DNA of 64,000 bases from Mycobacterium ostraviense (GCF_002705925.1 NZ_NKRE01000001.1:626119-690118), one strand, 5' to 3'. Positions 1-9,103 are shown, counted from the stretch's first letter. Made by a program: numbers and translations. Notes: a model not told the origin generated them from the letters alone.

Positions 1-1031
1 GGCCCGGCCGACATCACCTCGTCGATGACGCTATGGATGAACCGCATCTTGTCCAGGACGACGGCCGGCAGCACGAAGGGGTACAGGTCGTCGCGGCCCA
101 TCGACCGGTTCACCATGTTCAGCGACCACGACAACGGCAGCCACATGTCGATGATGGCGGGAAAAGCGCTGGGGCCCAATGCCGGCCGGTCGAAGGTTGC
201 CGACGCCGGGGCAAAACCGCACCAGGCCGCGGTGTCCAGGGCATCGCGGATGTGCAGGTAGTGGGCAAACGTCTCGGCCCAATCCTCGGCGGGGTGCATG
301 GCCGCATACGACGACACATAGCTGTCCTGCCAACCCGGCGGTGCGCCGTCGCGGTAATGCCGGTCCAGCGCCTGCTGGTAGTCGGCGTCCGGGTCGCCGA
401 ACAACTCGGTGAACCGCGCTCGGTAGTCGCCGGACGGGTCGATCAGCCGGTAGAAGTAGTAGTGCCCGATCTCGTGGCGGAAGTGGCCGAGCAGGGTCCG
501 GTACGGCTCGTCCATCTCTACCCGCAGCTGTTCGCGGTGGACGTCGTCGCCCTCGGCCAGGTCCAGTGTGATGACGCCGTCGGCGTGTCCGGTGATCACC
601 TGCTCGTGCGCACTGGACAACAGCCGAAACGCCAGCCCGTGGTCCGGATCCTCGTCGCGTCCGACGATCGGCAGCTTCAGCTCGTGCAGCTCCGCCAGCA
701 GCCGCCGTTTGGCGGCCTCCGCGCGGGCGAACCCGGCCAGACCCACGGTGTCGTTGTCATTGGGCCGCTCGATGGTCAGCGCGCACGACGCGCACAGCCC
801 CTCTTCGTGGTCGACGGGAATGAGCCAATTGCATTGGGCCAGATGAAGATTCGTGCACAGTTGATACTCGTCTGCGGGCACCGCCCCGGTGTGCCCGGTG
901 GCGCCGCGCTCGGCGATCACCAGCAGTGCCATCTGGTCGAGAGAAAAACCCAGCGCACTGCCGCAGGACAGGCACACGGAGTTCTCGAAGGTCAGGCGCT
1001 GGCCGCAGCGCGGACAGTGGAAGTCACGCAT
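1..1031 (-). CDS. Zinc-ribbon plus HExxH putative metallopeptidase (Rv2568c-like), partial at window edge
   Basis: The frame is open from an ATG at 1031 to the left edge (343 codons), so the C-terminus is cut by the window or just about complete. The N-terminus carries a four-cysteine zinc ribbon (C6, C9, C20, C23). A HEIGHYYF motif starts at H186 and gives the HExxH zinc-peptidase signature. The downstream sequence is rich in aromatic residues, as in the mycobacterial 'putative zinc-binding peptidase' family. The start overlaps the stop of the transglutaminase gene by 8 bp, so the two are probably co-translated. Substrate is unknown. Pairing a zinc ribbon, a metallopeptidase and a transglutaminase-fold protein is usual at this mycobacterial locus. 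Confidence 0.85.
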   Translation of the reverse strand, partial: MRDFHCPRCGQRLTFENSVCLSCGSALGFSLDQMALLVIAERGATGHTGAVPADEYQLCTNLHLAQCNWLIPVDHEEGLCASCALTIERPNDNDTVGLAGFARAEAAKRRLLAELHELKLPIVGRDEDPDHGLAFRLLSSAHEQVITGHADGVITLDLAEGDDVHREQLRVEMDEPYRTLLGHFRHEIGHYYFYRLIDPSGDYRARFTELFGDPDADYQQALDRHYRDGAPPGWQDSYVSSYAAMHPAEDWAETFAHYLHIRDALDTAAWCGFAPASATFDRPALGPSAFPAIIDMWLPLSWSLNMVNRSMGRDDLYPFVLPAVVLDKMRFIHSVIDEVMSAG

Positions 1032-1980
1032 CGAGCGCATCACCGCCGAACGGCACGACGTCGACGCCGACGTCGATCACGGTGTGCTCGGAGTTGGTGT
1101 AGATGATGCCGCGCAACGGCGGCACGTCCGCGTAATCACGGCCACGGCCGACCACGATGTAACGCTCGTCGATCAGTTGGTCGTTGGTGGGATCGAGGCC
1201 CAGCCATTCGAACTGACCCGGCTGTTGGGGCGTCCACACCGCGGTCCAGGCATGGGTAGCGTCAGTACCGATCATCCGATCCTTTCCCGGCGGCGGGTCG
1301 GTAGCCAGATAACCGGACACGTAACAGGCTGCCAGCCCGTTGGCGCGCAGGCAGGCGATCGCCAGTCTGGCGAAGTCTTGGCATACCCCTTCCCGGGCGG
1401 CTAGCACCTGGTCGACTTTGGTGGAGACGGTGGTCGACCCGGAACGGTAGGTGAAGTCGGTATAGATCCGCGTCGTCAGCTCGCGCAGTACCTCGACCAA
1501 CGGGCGGCCCGGAACGAAGCTGGGAGCGGCGTACTTTCGCACCTCGTCGGTGATCTCCGGCGGGTCCAAGTCCAGCGCGAAGTCGACTGCCAGCGCACCC
1601 CGCGGCGCACCCGGCCGGGCGGCCTCCCACGGCTGCAGCGCCGGACCGCTGGTGTAGAGCCCGAAGGCCGGCGGCGCCACGTCGACGATGGAGTCGCCGG
1701 TAATGGTCAGGGACCGGTGCGGTTGGGTGACATGAAAATACGAACTGATGTTGCCGTAGGTGTCCCGGCTGGTGGAGCTGTCGGCGGGGGCGGGATCGAT
1801 GGTCAGCTGGTGTGCGACACAGCGCTGGCGCGACGAGCTGCGCGGGGTGAGAAACCCGCGGCCGTAGGAGCTGGTCACCACGTCGGAGTAGCGGTATTCG
1901 GTGCGGTGCGTGACTCGATAACGCTTGACGGCCGGCGAGTCGAACCGCGCGTCAGAAGGCCCATCAAACGGCAGGGACAA
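1024..1980 (-). CDS. Transglutaminase-like cysteine protease family protein (Rv2569c-like)
   Basis: The 318-residue protein has the bacterial transglutaminase-like N-terminal beta region followed by a papain-like core. The catalytic triad is visible as GVCQDFARL (Cys), DATHAW (His) and LDPTND (Asp). I chose the TTG at 1980 because an AGGAG lies 7 nt upstream and the length then matches the family. The open frame continues to a GTG at 2022 that has no ribosome binding site. It overlaps the downstream metallopeptidase gene by 8 bp. The exact reaction is unknown; members may be peptidases or amidases rather than crosslinking enzymes. Confidence 0.85.
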   Translation of the reverse strand: MSLPFDGPSDARFDSPAVKRYRVTHRTEYRYSDVVTSSYGRGFLTPRSSSRQRCVAHQLTIDPAPADSSTSRDTYGNISSYFHVTQPHRSLTITGDSIVDVAPPAFGLYTSGPALQPWEAARPGAPRGALAVDFALDLDPPEITDEVRKYAAPSFVPGRPLVEVLRELTTRIYTDFTYRSGSTTVSTKVDQVLAAREGVCQDFARLAIACLRANGLAACYVSGYLATDPPPGKDRMIGTDATHAWTAVWTPQQPGQFEWLGLDPTNDQLIDERYIVVGRGRDYADVPPLRGIIYTNSEHTVIDVGVDVVPFGGDALDA

Positions 1981-2102
1981 TAGTTCGCTCCTGACTTCTC
2001 GACGCCCAACCCGCGGCCCCACGCCGGCCGCGGGACGAATCCCGCACCACCGGCACCCTATCGCCGAACACCAGCACGCCGTCCCGAAGGAGCCGGCAGA
2101 CC

Positions 2103-3158
2103 TTACCTTCGCGGGCTGGGGAGGTCGATCAGCTCCTGTAGGTCGTCGGCGCAGGCGCAGACGATGTCGGCGAGTACCACCTGATTCTTGTCGCGGGCCC
2201 CGGCTTCCAGTTCCCCTGCGCGGTCTCTGGCGGCGGTCGCGTGTGCGCTGGCCGCCGCGGGTTCGTTGTCGGCAAGGGCCATGCCTGCGGCGAGCTCGGT
2301 CAGGGCGATGTGCAGCGGACGCGGGACTTGCCCCTGGTGAAGCCGGGTGACCGCACGAGATAGCTGCAGCACGCCGCTGACCAGCATCGCCAATCGCGCC
2401 GACTGTTGTTCGATGACGAGCGAGGTGTTGCGCGCAGTCCAGCGGCGCGGAGCTCTGGTGGCCACGACCGCGGTGGTGCGGGCCTCGCCCAGCCTGCTGA
2501 GCTGGTCATGCAGCCGGTCGAACGCTGACATCGGCCAGTCCGCAGCGGCGCTGGAAGGATCATCCAGCACGTCGGCCACCTCGACCAGCGTGTCGTGCAG
2601 GGCCGCCAACACATCGGCGCGGGCATCGCACAGGATCTGCACCGGGTCGGGCGGAAACAACAGCACGGCGAACACCAGAGCCAGGCCACCGCCGATGACC
2701 GCGTCGAACAGCCGCTCGGCTACTACACCGGCGGTATCGGCGAATACCAGCACCAGCACCGACGACACCGCGGTCTGGTTGACGAACATCAGGCCTTGGG
2801 CAATGAAGCCGCGTCCGCTCAGCACCGCGACGCACAGCGCGACGAAGACTGCCACCGTCATAGTGGTCGGTCCGGTGCCCAGAAGCGCGTGCACCCCGGC
2901 TCCCAGCACGATCCCCAGAGCCACCCCGATGATCATCTGCGCCGCGCGTCGGGCCCGCAGAACATTGGTCGCCGACATGCACACCACGGCCGAGATCGGC
3001 GCGAAGAACGGCTGCCGGTGGTGCAGCAGGTCATGGGTCAAATACCAGGCCAAGCCGGCGGCCACCGAGGTCTGGGTGATCGGCCACACCACGGCACGCA
3101 GCCGCTGCACTGCCGCGGGGCCGCCGTCAGCCACCAGGGCAAGCCGCGAAGTCCTCAT
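2103..3158 (-). CDS. FUSC-type membrane protein, aromatic acid exporter-like (Rv2571c-like)
   Basis: The 351-residue protein is rich in Ala, Val and Leu. About five to six hydrophobic segments lie in the first 190 residues (for example around SVAAGLAWYL, FVALCVAVL, GLALVFAVLLF), followed by a soluble helical C-terminal half. This is the layout of the fusaric acid resistance / aromatic acid exporter (FUSC) family in the inner membrane. It stands as a single minus-strand gene; the 122 bp to the upstream transglutaminase gene show no feature I recognise. Transport substrate cannot be told from sequence. Confidence 0.8.
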   Translation of the reverse strand: MRTSRLALVADGGPAAVQRLRAVVWPITQTSVAAGLAWYLTHDLLHHRQPFFAPISAVVCMSATNVLRARRAAQMIIGVALGIVLGAGVHALLGTGPTTMTVAVFVALCVAVLSGRGFIAQGLMFVNQTAVSSVLVLVFADTAGVVAERLFDAVIGGGLALVFAVLLFPPDPVQILCDARADVLAALHDTLVEVADVLDDPSSAAADWPMSAFDRLHDQLSRLGEARTTAVVATRAPRRWTARNTSLVIEQQSARLAMLVSGVLQLSRAVTRLHQGQVPRPLHIALTELAAGMALADNEPAAASAHATAARDRAGELEAGARDKNQVVLADIVCACADDLQELIDLPSPRR

Positions 3159-3210
3159 CAGGCTTGCTTACCGCAGGGCGGAACGCGCCCTACAGCCGCG
3201 TAGGCCAACG

Positions 3211-4995
3211 CTAGGCCCGGTCAACCGGTTTGGGCTTGGCGTCAATTCCGGATTCCTTGCGCTGCTGGGCGGTGATCGGGGCGGGCGCGTTGGTCAGCGG
3301 GTCGACGCCGCCGCCGGTCTTGGGGAACGCGATCACCTCACGGATCGAGTCGGCCCCGGTCAGCAGCGCCGTGATCCGGTCCCAACCGAACGCGATCCCG
3401 CCATGTGGCGGGGCACCAAACATGAAGGCTTCCAACAGGAAACCGAACTTCTCTTCCGCCTCCGCCTTGTCCAGACCCATCACCGCGAACACCCGCTCCT
3501 GGACGTCGCGGCGGTGGATACGCACCGAGCCGCCGCCGATCTCGTGGCCGTTGCAGACGATGTCGTAGGCGTCGGCCAGCACGCTGCCCGGATCGGAGTC
3601 GATGCGGTCCTCGAACTCGGGCTTGGGCGCGGTGAACGCGTGGTGCACCGCCGTCCACGCCCCCGAGCCGACCGCGACGTCACCGGCGGCCGTGGCCTCG
3701 TCGGCGGGCTCGAACAGTGGCGGATCGACCACCCAGACGAACGCCCAGGCATCGGGGTCGATGAGGTCGAGCCGGTGGGCGATCTCGCTGCGCGCCGCCC
3801 CCAGCAGGGCCCGCGACGACTTCGGCGGTCCCGCCGAGAAGAAGATGCAGTCGCCGGGTTGGGCGCCGACATGGCCGGCCAGACCGTCGCGTTCACTATC
3901 GGACAGGTTCTTGGCCACCGGGCCACCCAGCGTGCCGTCCTCGCCGACCAGCACGTAGGCCAGCCCGCGGTGCCCGCGCTGTTTGGCCCACTCCTGCCAG
4001 CCGTCCAGCGTCCGGCGCGGCTGCGACGCCCCACCGGGCATCACCACGGCGCCGACGTACGGCGCCTGGAAAACGCGAAATGTGGTGTCTTTGAAGAACT
4101 CCGTACACTCGACAAGCTCGACACCGAACCGCATGTCGGGTTTGTCGGATCCGAAGCGCCGCATGGCGTCGGCGTAGCTGATCCGCGGGATCGGCGTCGG
4201 AATCCGGTAGCCGATCAACTCCCATAGCGCCGTCAGGATCTCCTCGGAAATCGCGATGACGTCTTCGGCGTCAACGAAACTCAGCTCCATGTCGAGCTGG
4301 GTGAATTCGGGTTGGCGGTCGGCGCGGAAATCCTCGTCCCGGTAGCAGCGGGCGATCTGGTAGTAGCGCTCCATCCCGGCCACCATCAGCAACTGCTTGA
4401 ACAGCTGCGGGCTCTGCGGCAAAGCGTAGAACGAGCCGGGGTGCAACCGGGCCGGCACCAGGAAGTCGCGCGCCCCTTCGGGGGTGGAGCGGGTGATCGT
4501 CGGGGTTTCGATCTCGACGAAGTCGTGCCGCGCCAGCACGTCGCGGGCTGCGGCATTGACTTTGGAGCGCAATCGAATTGCCGACGCCGGGCCGTCGCGG
4601 CGCAGGTCGAGGTAGCGGTATTTCAACCGCAGCTCCTCCCCCGCGGGCTCGTCGAGCTGGAACGGCAGCGGCGCGCATTCGCCGAGCACCGTCAGTGAGT
4701 TCGCGTTGACTTCGACATCGCCGGTAGCGATCTCGGGGTTGGCGTTGCCTTCCGGGCGGATATCGACGACACCGGAGACCGCGACGCAGAACTCGGCCCG
4801 CAGCCGGTGCGCCTGAGCCAGCACTTGAGTGTCCTGGGGGTCGCGGAAGACGACCTGCGCCACGCCGGAGGCGTCGCGCAGATCGATGAAGATGACCCCG
4901 CCGTGGTCGCGGCGCCGAGCCACCCAGCCGGCCAACGTCACCTGCTGCCCGGCGTCGCGATCCCGTAGTGAACCAGCGCCGTGGCTGCGCAGCAC
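3211..4995 (-). CDS. aspS: Aspartyl-tRNA synthetase (AspRS, probably non-discriminating Asp/Asn type)
   Basis: About 594 residues with the full class IIb layout. It has an N-terminal OB-fold anticodon domain ([15 protein letters not shown]), motif 2 with [18 protein letters not shown], a bacterial GAD insertion, and motif 3 [10 protein letters not shown]. It charges tRNA-Asp in the cytosol. Mycobacteria usually also use AspRS to make Asp-tRNA-Asn for GatCAB; that is family knowledge. I place the start at the GTG at 4995, four bases after GGGAG. The frame is open to a GTG at 5010 that lacks a binding site. It is divergent from the reductase gene at 5037 with about 40 bp shared. Confidence 0.97.
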   Translation of the reverse strand: MLRSHGAGSLRDRDAGQQVTLAGWVARRRDHGGVIFIDLRDASGVAQVVFRDPQDTQVLAQAHRLRAEFCVAVSGVVDIRPEGNANPEIATGDVEVNANSLTVLGECAPLPFQLDEPAGEELRLKYRYLDLRRDGPASAIRLRSKVNAAARDVLARHDFVEIETPTITRSTPEGARDFLVPARLHPGSFYALPQSPQLFKQLLMVAGMERYYQIARCYRDEDFRADRQPEFTQLDMELSFVDAEDVIAISEEILTALWELIGYRIPTPIPRISYADAMRRFGSDKPDMRFGVELVECTEFFKDTTFRVFQAPYVGAVVMPGGASQPRRTLDGWQEWAKQRGHRGLAYVLVGEDGTLGGPVAKNLSDSERDGLAGHVGAQPGDCIFFSAGPPKSSRALLGAARSEIAHRLDLIDPDAWAFVWVVDPPLFEPADEATAAGDVAVGSGAWTAVHHAFTAPKPEFEDRIDSDPGSVLADAYDIVCNGHEIGGGSVRIHRRDVQERVFAVMGLDKAEAEEKFGFLLEAFMFGAPPHGGIAFGWDRITALLTGADSIREVIAFPKTGGGVDPLTNAPAPITAQQRKESGIDAKPKPVDRA

Positions 4996-5036
4996 AAGAC
5001 TCCCTTTCACGCGGTCGGAATGACTGCCCAGTCTAA

Positions 5037-5966
5037 ATGGCCGCCGCCGTGGCCCGACGAACCCGGTACTTTTGGCTCATCGCATCCAACATCGCTGTGG
5101 TCGGTCCCGGCGCCGTCGGCACGACGGTCGCCGCGCTCCTGCACGCGGCCGGGCACCGGGTGCTGCTGTGCGGCCACACCCCTCGGGACGGCATCGAACT
5201 GCGGCCCGATGGCGCGGAACCCATCGTGGTGCCCGGCCCGGTACACACCGACCCTGCCGACATCGGCGGCCCGGTCGAGGTGGTGATCCTGGCGGTCAAA
5301 GCCACCCAGAACGAGGATGCACACGGCTGGCTGGCCCGCCTCTGCGACCAGCGCACCGTGGTGGCCGTGCTGCAGAACGGGGTGGAACAGGTCGAGCAGG
5401 TGCAGCCGCACTGCCGGTCGTCGACCGTCGTGCCCGGCAGCGTGTGGTTTTCCGCCGAGACCCAACCGCAAGGCTGGGTGCGGTTGCGCGGCGAGGCCGC
5501 GCTGGTGCTGCCGACCGGGGCGACGGCGGAAGCCCTGGCCGAACTGCTGCGTGGCGCGGGCGCCCGGGTGGACTGCGACCCCGATTTCACCACCGTGCTG
5601 TGGCGCAAGCTGGTGCTCAACGCGCTGGCCGGATTGATGGCGCTGTCCGGGCGGCGGTCCGGAATGTTCCGCCGCGACGACGTTGCCGCGTTGTCCCGCC
5701 GCTATGTCGCCGAATGCCTGGCGGTCGCGCGCGCCGAGGGTGCCCGGCTCGGCGACGACGCGGTCGAGGAGATGGTGAATCTGTTCCGGTCGGCTCCCGA
5801 AGACATGGGCACCTCGATCCTGGCCGACCGCGAAGCGCACCGACGTCTGGAGTGGGACCTGCGCAACGGCGTGATCGTCCGCAAGGCCCGGGCTCACGGG
5901 CTGGCGACCCCGATCAGCGATGTGCTGGTGCCGCTGTTGGCCGCGGCCAGCGACGGCCCGGGTTGA
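5037..5966 (+). CDS. 2-dehydropantoate 2-reductase-like protein (PanE/ApbA family, Rv2573-like)
   Basis: The 309-residue protein has an N-terminal Rossmann nucleotide site [17 protein letters not shown] and the family core VILAVKATQ followed by LQNGVEQ. A C-terminal helical domain contains the WRKLVLNAL motif with the Lys/Asn expected in ketopantoate reductases. It would reduce ketopantoate or a related 2-keto acid with NADPH; role in pantothenate synthesis is plausible but unproven. The true start could be the GTG at 5049 or later; homologous starts lie close to the Rossmann motif. The stop codon lies inside a perfect 14-bp palindrome (5964-5977). Confidence 0.8.
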   Translation: MAAAVARRTRYFWLIASNIAVVGPGAVGTTVAALLHAAGHRVLLCGHTPRDGIELRPDGAEPIVVPGPVHTDPADIGGPVEVVILAVKATQNEDAHGWLARLCDQRTVVAVLQNGVEQVEQVQPHCRSSTVVPGSVWFSAETQPQGWVRLRGEAALVLPTGATAEALAELLRGAGARVDCDPDFTTVLWRKLVLNALAGLMALSGRRSGMFRRDDVAALSRRYVAECLAVARAEGARLGDDAVEEMVNLFRSAPEDMGTSILADREAHRRLEWDLRNGVIVRKARAHGLATPISDVLVPLLAAASDGPG

Positions 5967-5977
5967 CCGATCGGTCA
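5964..5977. promoter_or_regulatory. Perfect 14-bp palindrome TGACCGATCGGTCA, operator-like
   Basis: TGACCGATCGGTCA reads the same on both strands. It overlaps the stop codon of the reductase gene and is the first element upstream of the small membrane/peptide gene at 6154. The GACCGNNCGGTC type of dyad is common for TetR-family repressors. No TetR gene is present nearby, so the regulator would act in trans. Assigned as an operator by inference only. Confidence 0.5.
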
Positions 5978-6071
5978 TCGTGAAGCGCCGCGCGTAGGTT
6001 TCGGTTATCGTCCGAGTCAAAGAAGCGATTGTCTTTGTCGCGGTGAAAGCTGGTACATAGCGGTGGGTTTC

Positions 6072-6120
6072 GGGCACCATCGAAGTTCGATTACATCGTG
6101 CGGACGGTGCCCAAGTCCGC
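6072..6120 (+). promoter_or_regulatory. Two mutually exclusive hairpins in the leader of the 6154 gene
   Basis: GGGCACC (6072-6078) can pair with GGTGCCC (6106-6112). GCGGAC (6100-6105) can pair with GTCCGC (6115-6120), with GGTGCCC in its loop, so both cannot form together. They lie 34 bp before the ATG at 6154. They may form an alternative RNA structure, but short GC-rich stems arise by chance in this genome. Confidence 0.25.
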
Positions 6121-6153
6121 ACTGACATCAGCTATGCGAACGGGAGTTTCCAC

Positions 6154-6354
6154 ATGACGGATCGCAAGGTCGGACTCAAGCCGGTCGGCGCCGGGATCGC
6201 CATTGCAGCGATGGGTGTCGCGGCCGCTGCCGTCCTCAGTCACGACGAGAACGACCGCACACACGCGACAACCCACGAGGTCTTGTTTCAAGAGACGCAC
6301 GCGTCGATCCGCTCGGCGTGCTTCCCGATTGTCGCCGACAACATCCCCGACTGA
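6154..6354 (+). CDS. Small membrane-anchored peptide with HEVLF motif (candidate modified-peptide precursor)
   Basis: The 66-residue product starts at an ATG with GGGAG 8 nt upstream. Residues about 10-28 form a small-residue-rich hydrophobic helix (GAGIAIAAMGVAAAAVL). A charged linker follows, then the tail THEVLFQETHASIRSACF and IVADNIPD. The tail shares the pattern [S/T]-[H/Y]-E-x-L-F, an acidic stretch and F-x-(x)-V with ORFs at 9201 and 12949. The tail carries one cysteine. It is not similar to anything I recognise. It could be a precursor peptide with an unusual membrane-anchored leader, or a small membrane protein that shares a short motif by chance. The next gene (6399) is an SRPBCC protein. 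Confidence 0.6.
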   Translation: MTDRKVGLKPVGAGIAIAAMGVAAAAVLSHDENDRTHATTHEVLFQETHASIRSACFPIVADNIPD

Positions 6355-6398
6355 GAGACCAATCAACGGCCGACATGGCTGTGGCTAATGTCTAACCC

Positions 6399-6914
6399 GT
6401 GTTTCCCTGCGAGCGCGTCGGGCTGACCTTTCTCGACCCGGATTCCGATGAGGCGCCCTACCTGTTCCGCAACAGCGTCGACCTGAGCATCACCCCGGAG
6501 CAGCTGTTCGAGGTGCTCGTCGACGCGGACGCCTGGCCGCGCTGGGCGTCGGCGATCAAGAAGGTGACCTGGACCAGTCCGCAGCCCTTTCACGTCGGCA
6601 CCACCCGCACCGTCGACATGCACGGGGGTATGGAAGCCAATGAAGAATTTCTGGTCTGGGAACCGGGGCGCCGCATGGCATTTCGGTTCAACGAATGCTC
6701 GAACCAGGCGGTCGCCGCGTTCGCCGAGGATTACCGCGTCGAGGTCATCCCCGGTGGCTGCCGGCTCACCTGGACCATGGCACAAAAGCCCGCCGGCCCG
6801 GCGGTCCTGGGCATGTTCTTGTTCCGGCCGCTGCTGAACCTGGCGCTGCGCCGGTTTCTTGCCAACCTGCGCAGGTACACCGACGCGCGGTTCGCCACCG
6901 GGAGGCAGGGTTAG
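6399..6914 (+). CDS. SRPBCC / polyketide cyclase-like protein (Rv2574-like)
   Basis: The 171-residue protein shows the START/Bet v1-like pattern. It begins with an early strand (YLFRNSVDLSITPEQLFEVLVDADAWPRWASAI), has a middle beta region, and ends in a long C-terminal helix (LLNLALRRFLANLRRY). Such folds bind hydrophobic ligands in a deep cavity. No catalytic residues can be named. Start GTG at 6399 is the first in the frame that keeps the whole domain. It is followed 42 bp later by the zinc metallopeptidase gene in the same direction. Confidence 0.8.
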   Translation: MFPCERVGLTFLDPDSDEAPYLFRNSVDLSITPEQLFEVLVDADAWPRWASAIKKVTWTSPQPFHVGTTRTVDMHGGMEANEEFLVWEPGRRMAFRFNECSNQAVAAFAEDYRVEVIPGGCRLTWTMAQKPAGPAVLGMFLFRPLLNLALRRFLANLRRYTDARFATGRQG

Positions 6915-6956
6915 GCTGGTTCGACCCGGTAGGCGGTCGGGATTGGGGAGCACGCG

Positions 6957-7841
6957 ATGACCTTCAACGAGGGTATGCAGATCGACACCAGCACCGCGTC
7001 GTCGTCGGGCGGTTTCCCGGGCGGGCGGATGGCCATCGGCGGTGGCATCGGCGGGTTGCTGATCGTGGTGGTCGCCCTGTTCCTGGGAGTCGATCCGGGC
7101 GGCATCATGAGCCAGCAACCGGTCGACAACCGCGAGGCCGTGGCACCCGGCTTCGACTTGAGCCGGTGCAAGACCGGCGCCGATGCCAACAAATACGTGC
7201 AGTGCCGGGTGGTGGCCACCGGCAATTCCCTGGACGCGGTATGGAAGCAGTTGATGCCCAACCGCTACACCCGCCCGCATCTGCGGCTGTTCAGTGGTCA
7301 GGTCAGCACCGGTTGCGGACCCGCCAGCAGCGACGTGGGGCCATTCTACTGTCCGGTGGACAAGACCGCGTACTTCGACACCGACTTCTTCCAGGTGCTG
7401 GTCACCCAATTCGGTTCCAGCGGTGGACCATTCGCCGAAGAATACGTCGTGGCCCACGAATACGGCCATCACGTGCAAAACCTGCTGGGGGTGCTCGGCC
7501 GCGCCCAGCAGGGCGCCCAGGGCGCCGGCGGCAACGGGGTGCGCACCGAGTTGCAGGCCGACTGCTACGCCGGCGTCTGGGCGTACTACGCGTCGACCGT
7601 CAAACAACAGAGCACCGGAGTTCCCTACCTGCAGCCGTTGAGCGACAAGGACATTCAAGACGCACTCTCGGCCGCGGCGTCGGTCGGCGATGACCGCATC
7701 CAGCAGCAGGTGAACGGACGCACCAACCCCGAGACGTGGACACACGGCTCGTCGGCGCAGCGGCAGAAGTGGTTCACCATCGGCTATCAGACCGGCGACC
7801 CCAACAAGTGCGACACCTTCACTGCCACCGACCTGGGATAG
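6957..7841 (+). CDS. Neutral zinc metallopeptidase, membrane-anchored (KPN_02809-type, Rv2575-like)
   Basis: The 294-residue protein has a short cytoplasmic N-terminus and one transmembrane segment (about residues 22-45). An extracytoplasmic domain follows, with the zinc motif HEYGHH starting at H167. Downstream ELQADCYAG supplies the likely third zinc ligand. This matches the 'putative neutral zinc metallopeptidase' family (YpfJ-like). The P450 gene begins 8 bp after its stop, so the two are probably translated together in this genome. In M. tuberculosis this gene is not followed by a P450, so the junction marks the left edge of the accessory insertion. A role in cutting the small peptide product is possible but only inferred from position. 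Confidence 0.9.
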   Translation: MTFNEGMQIDTSTASSSGGFPGGRMAIGGGIGGLLIVVVALFLGVDPGGIMSQQPVDNREAVAPGFDLSRCKTGADANKYVQCRVVATGNSLDAVWKQLMPNRYTRPHLRLFSGQVSTGCGPASSDVGPFYCPVDKTAYFDTDFFQVLVTQFGSSGGPFAEEYVVAHEYGHHVQNLLGVLGRAQQGAQGAGGNGVRTELQADCYAGVWAYYASTVKQQSTGVPYLQPLSDKDIQDALSAAASVGDDRIQQQVNGRTNPETWTHGSSAQRQKWFTIGYQTGDPNKCDTFTATDLG

Positions 7842-7848
7842 AGCCGGG

Positions 7849-9054
7849 TTGATCAGCCACCCGATCACGGTAGGGACGGCGGAGTTCAACGCCGACCAGC
7901 ACCGCTACTACGACTGGATGCGCCGCAATGCCCCGGTCTACCGCGGGCGGCTGGCCCTGCGGCCACCCGACCGGGATGTCTATTTCATCTCCCGTTACCA
8001 AGACTGCGTGGACGTGGTCACCGACCCGCGGATCCGGCGCGTCGTGGAGGGCGCCGAACACCTCCCGTTGCCCGAAGCCATCCGCATGCTCACCACTGGC
8101 ACCATGGTGTACCAGGACGATCCCGCGCACCTGCGGCTGCGCAAGCTGGTCAGCCGGCCGTTTACCCCACGCGCCATCGCGCGCCTTGGCGATCGGGTAC
8201 AGACCGTCACCCGTGTTGTGCTCGACGGGTTCAAGGCAGGACAGCGGATCGACGTGCAACGCGACTATGCGTTGCCGATCCCGACCACGGTGATCAGTGA
8301 GATGGTCGGCATACCCGCTCAGGATCGGTCCGCCTGCTACGACTACATCGACTCGCTGTTCGAGATGATGTTGGCCGGCGGCACCGAGGGCGCAGCGCAG
8401 CGGATGGACGAGTTCGTCGACTATCTGCGGGATCTGGTCCAACAGCGTCGCGGCGACCCGGCGCAAGACATCATCACCACGATGATTGAGGCCAGCGAGG
8501 ACGGCGACCGGCTATCGGACGACGAGATCATCGCGATGGTGTTCCTGCTCATCACCGGCGACTATCAAACGACCCCAAACGTGATCACCAACGGAATAGC
8601 CGCCCTGCTCACCCACCGCGAACAGCTGAGCCTGCTACAGCGACGACCCGAGCTCATCGGCAGCGCCGTCGAAGAGGTCCTGCGGTACACCGGCACTGTC
8701 GGCAGCACCGAGGCGACCACGTTCGCCGCTGAGGACATCGTCGTGCACGGCGTCACCATTCCGCGCGGAGCGATGGTGGTGCCGCTGCTGACATCTGCCA
8801 ACCGCGACCCCGCCGAGTTCGACGATCCCGACCGCTTCGATATCACCCGCACGCCCAACAACCACCTGGCCTTCAGCCGTGGTAGTCACTTCTGTCTGGG
8901 CTCACACCTGGCGCGGATGGAAGCCCGCATCGCGATCGCCGGTTTGATCACCCGGTTTCCTGGCCTGACCTTGGGTGTAACCCCGGAGGAGCTGCGCCTC
9001 GAACCGATCCCGCTGCTCAATCGACACGCCGAGCTTCCCGTCACGCTGGGATAA
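7849..9054 (+). CDS. Cytochrome P450 with altered I-helix motif, next to a small peptide gene
   Basis: The 401-residue P450 starts at TTG 7849, 8 bp after the metallopeptidase stop. The ExxR motif is E276-R279 (EEVLR). The heme loop is FSRGSHFCLG with the thiolate Cys349. The I-helix reads I-T-G-D-Y-Q-T-T (235-242) where most bacterial P450s have A-G-x-[D/E]-T-T. The usual Gly is Asp and the usual acid is Gln, so proton delivery to oxygen may differ. Such changes are known in some P450s that couple radicals rather than hydroxylate (for example the cyclodipeptide enzyme CYP121). It would need ferredoxin partners encoded elsewhere. With the 22-codon peptide gene and methyltransferase downstream, a peptide substrate is plausible; sterol, fatty acid or other small-molecule substrates remain possible. 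Confidence 0.93.
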   Translation: MISHPITVGTAEFNADQHRYYDWMRRNAPVYRGRLALRPPDRDVYFISRYQDCVDVVTDPRIRRVVEGAEHLPLPEAIRMLTTGTMVYQDDPAHLRLRKLVSRPFTPRAIARLGDRVQTVTRVVLDGFKAGQRIDVQRDYALPIPTTVISEMVGIPAQDRSACYDYIDSLFEMMLAGGTEGAAQRMDEFVDYLRDLVQQRRGDPAQDIITTMIEASEDGDRLSDDEIIAMVFLLITGDYQTTPNVITNGIAALLTHREQLSLLQRRPELIGSAVEEVLRYTGTVGSTEATTFAAEDIVVHGVTIPRGAMVVPLLTSANRDPAEFDDPDRFDITRTPNNHLAFSRGSHFCLGSHLARMEARIAIAGLITRFPGLTLGVTPEELRLEPIPLLNRHAELPVTLG

Positions 9055-9079
9055 CACTCACCCGTCAGGCGACAGGCGA

Positions 9080-9103
9080 CGTGTCCCCCATCTGGGGGAC
9101 ACG
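9080..9103 (+). terminator. 24-bp palindrome followed by T-rich run after the P450 gene
   Basis: CGTGTCCCCCA and TGGGGGACACG are perfect 11-bp arms around a 2-nt centre, followed directly by TTTCTT. It begins 25 bp after the P450 stop. It could be an intrinsic terminator for the P450 transcript. The very short centre also suits a dimeric protein-binding site for the promoter of the peptide gene at 9201. Confidence 0.55.

Noticed and set aside
2347..4227. Long plus-strand frame (626 codons) across the FUSC and aspS genes
   Set aside because: Both minus-strand genes have clear family motifs; the plus frame is low complexity.
6277..6300. HEVLFQ in the 6154 product resembles a viral 3C protease site (LEVLFQ)
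   Set aside because: The Gly-Pro after the cut is missing, and no such protease exists in mycobacteria; the shared [HY]ExLF pattern with other ORFs explains it better.
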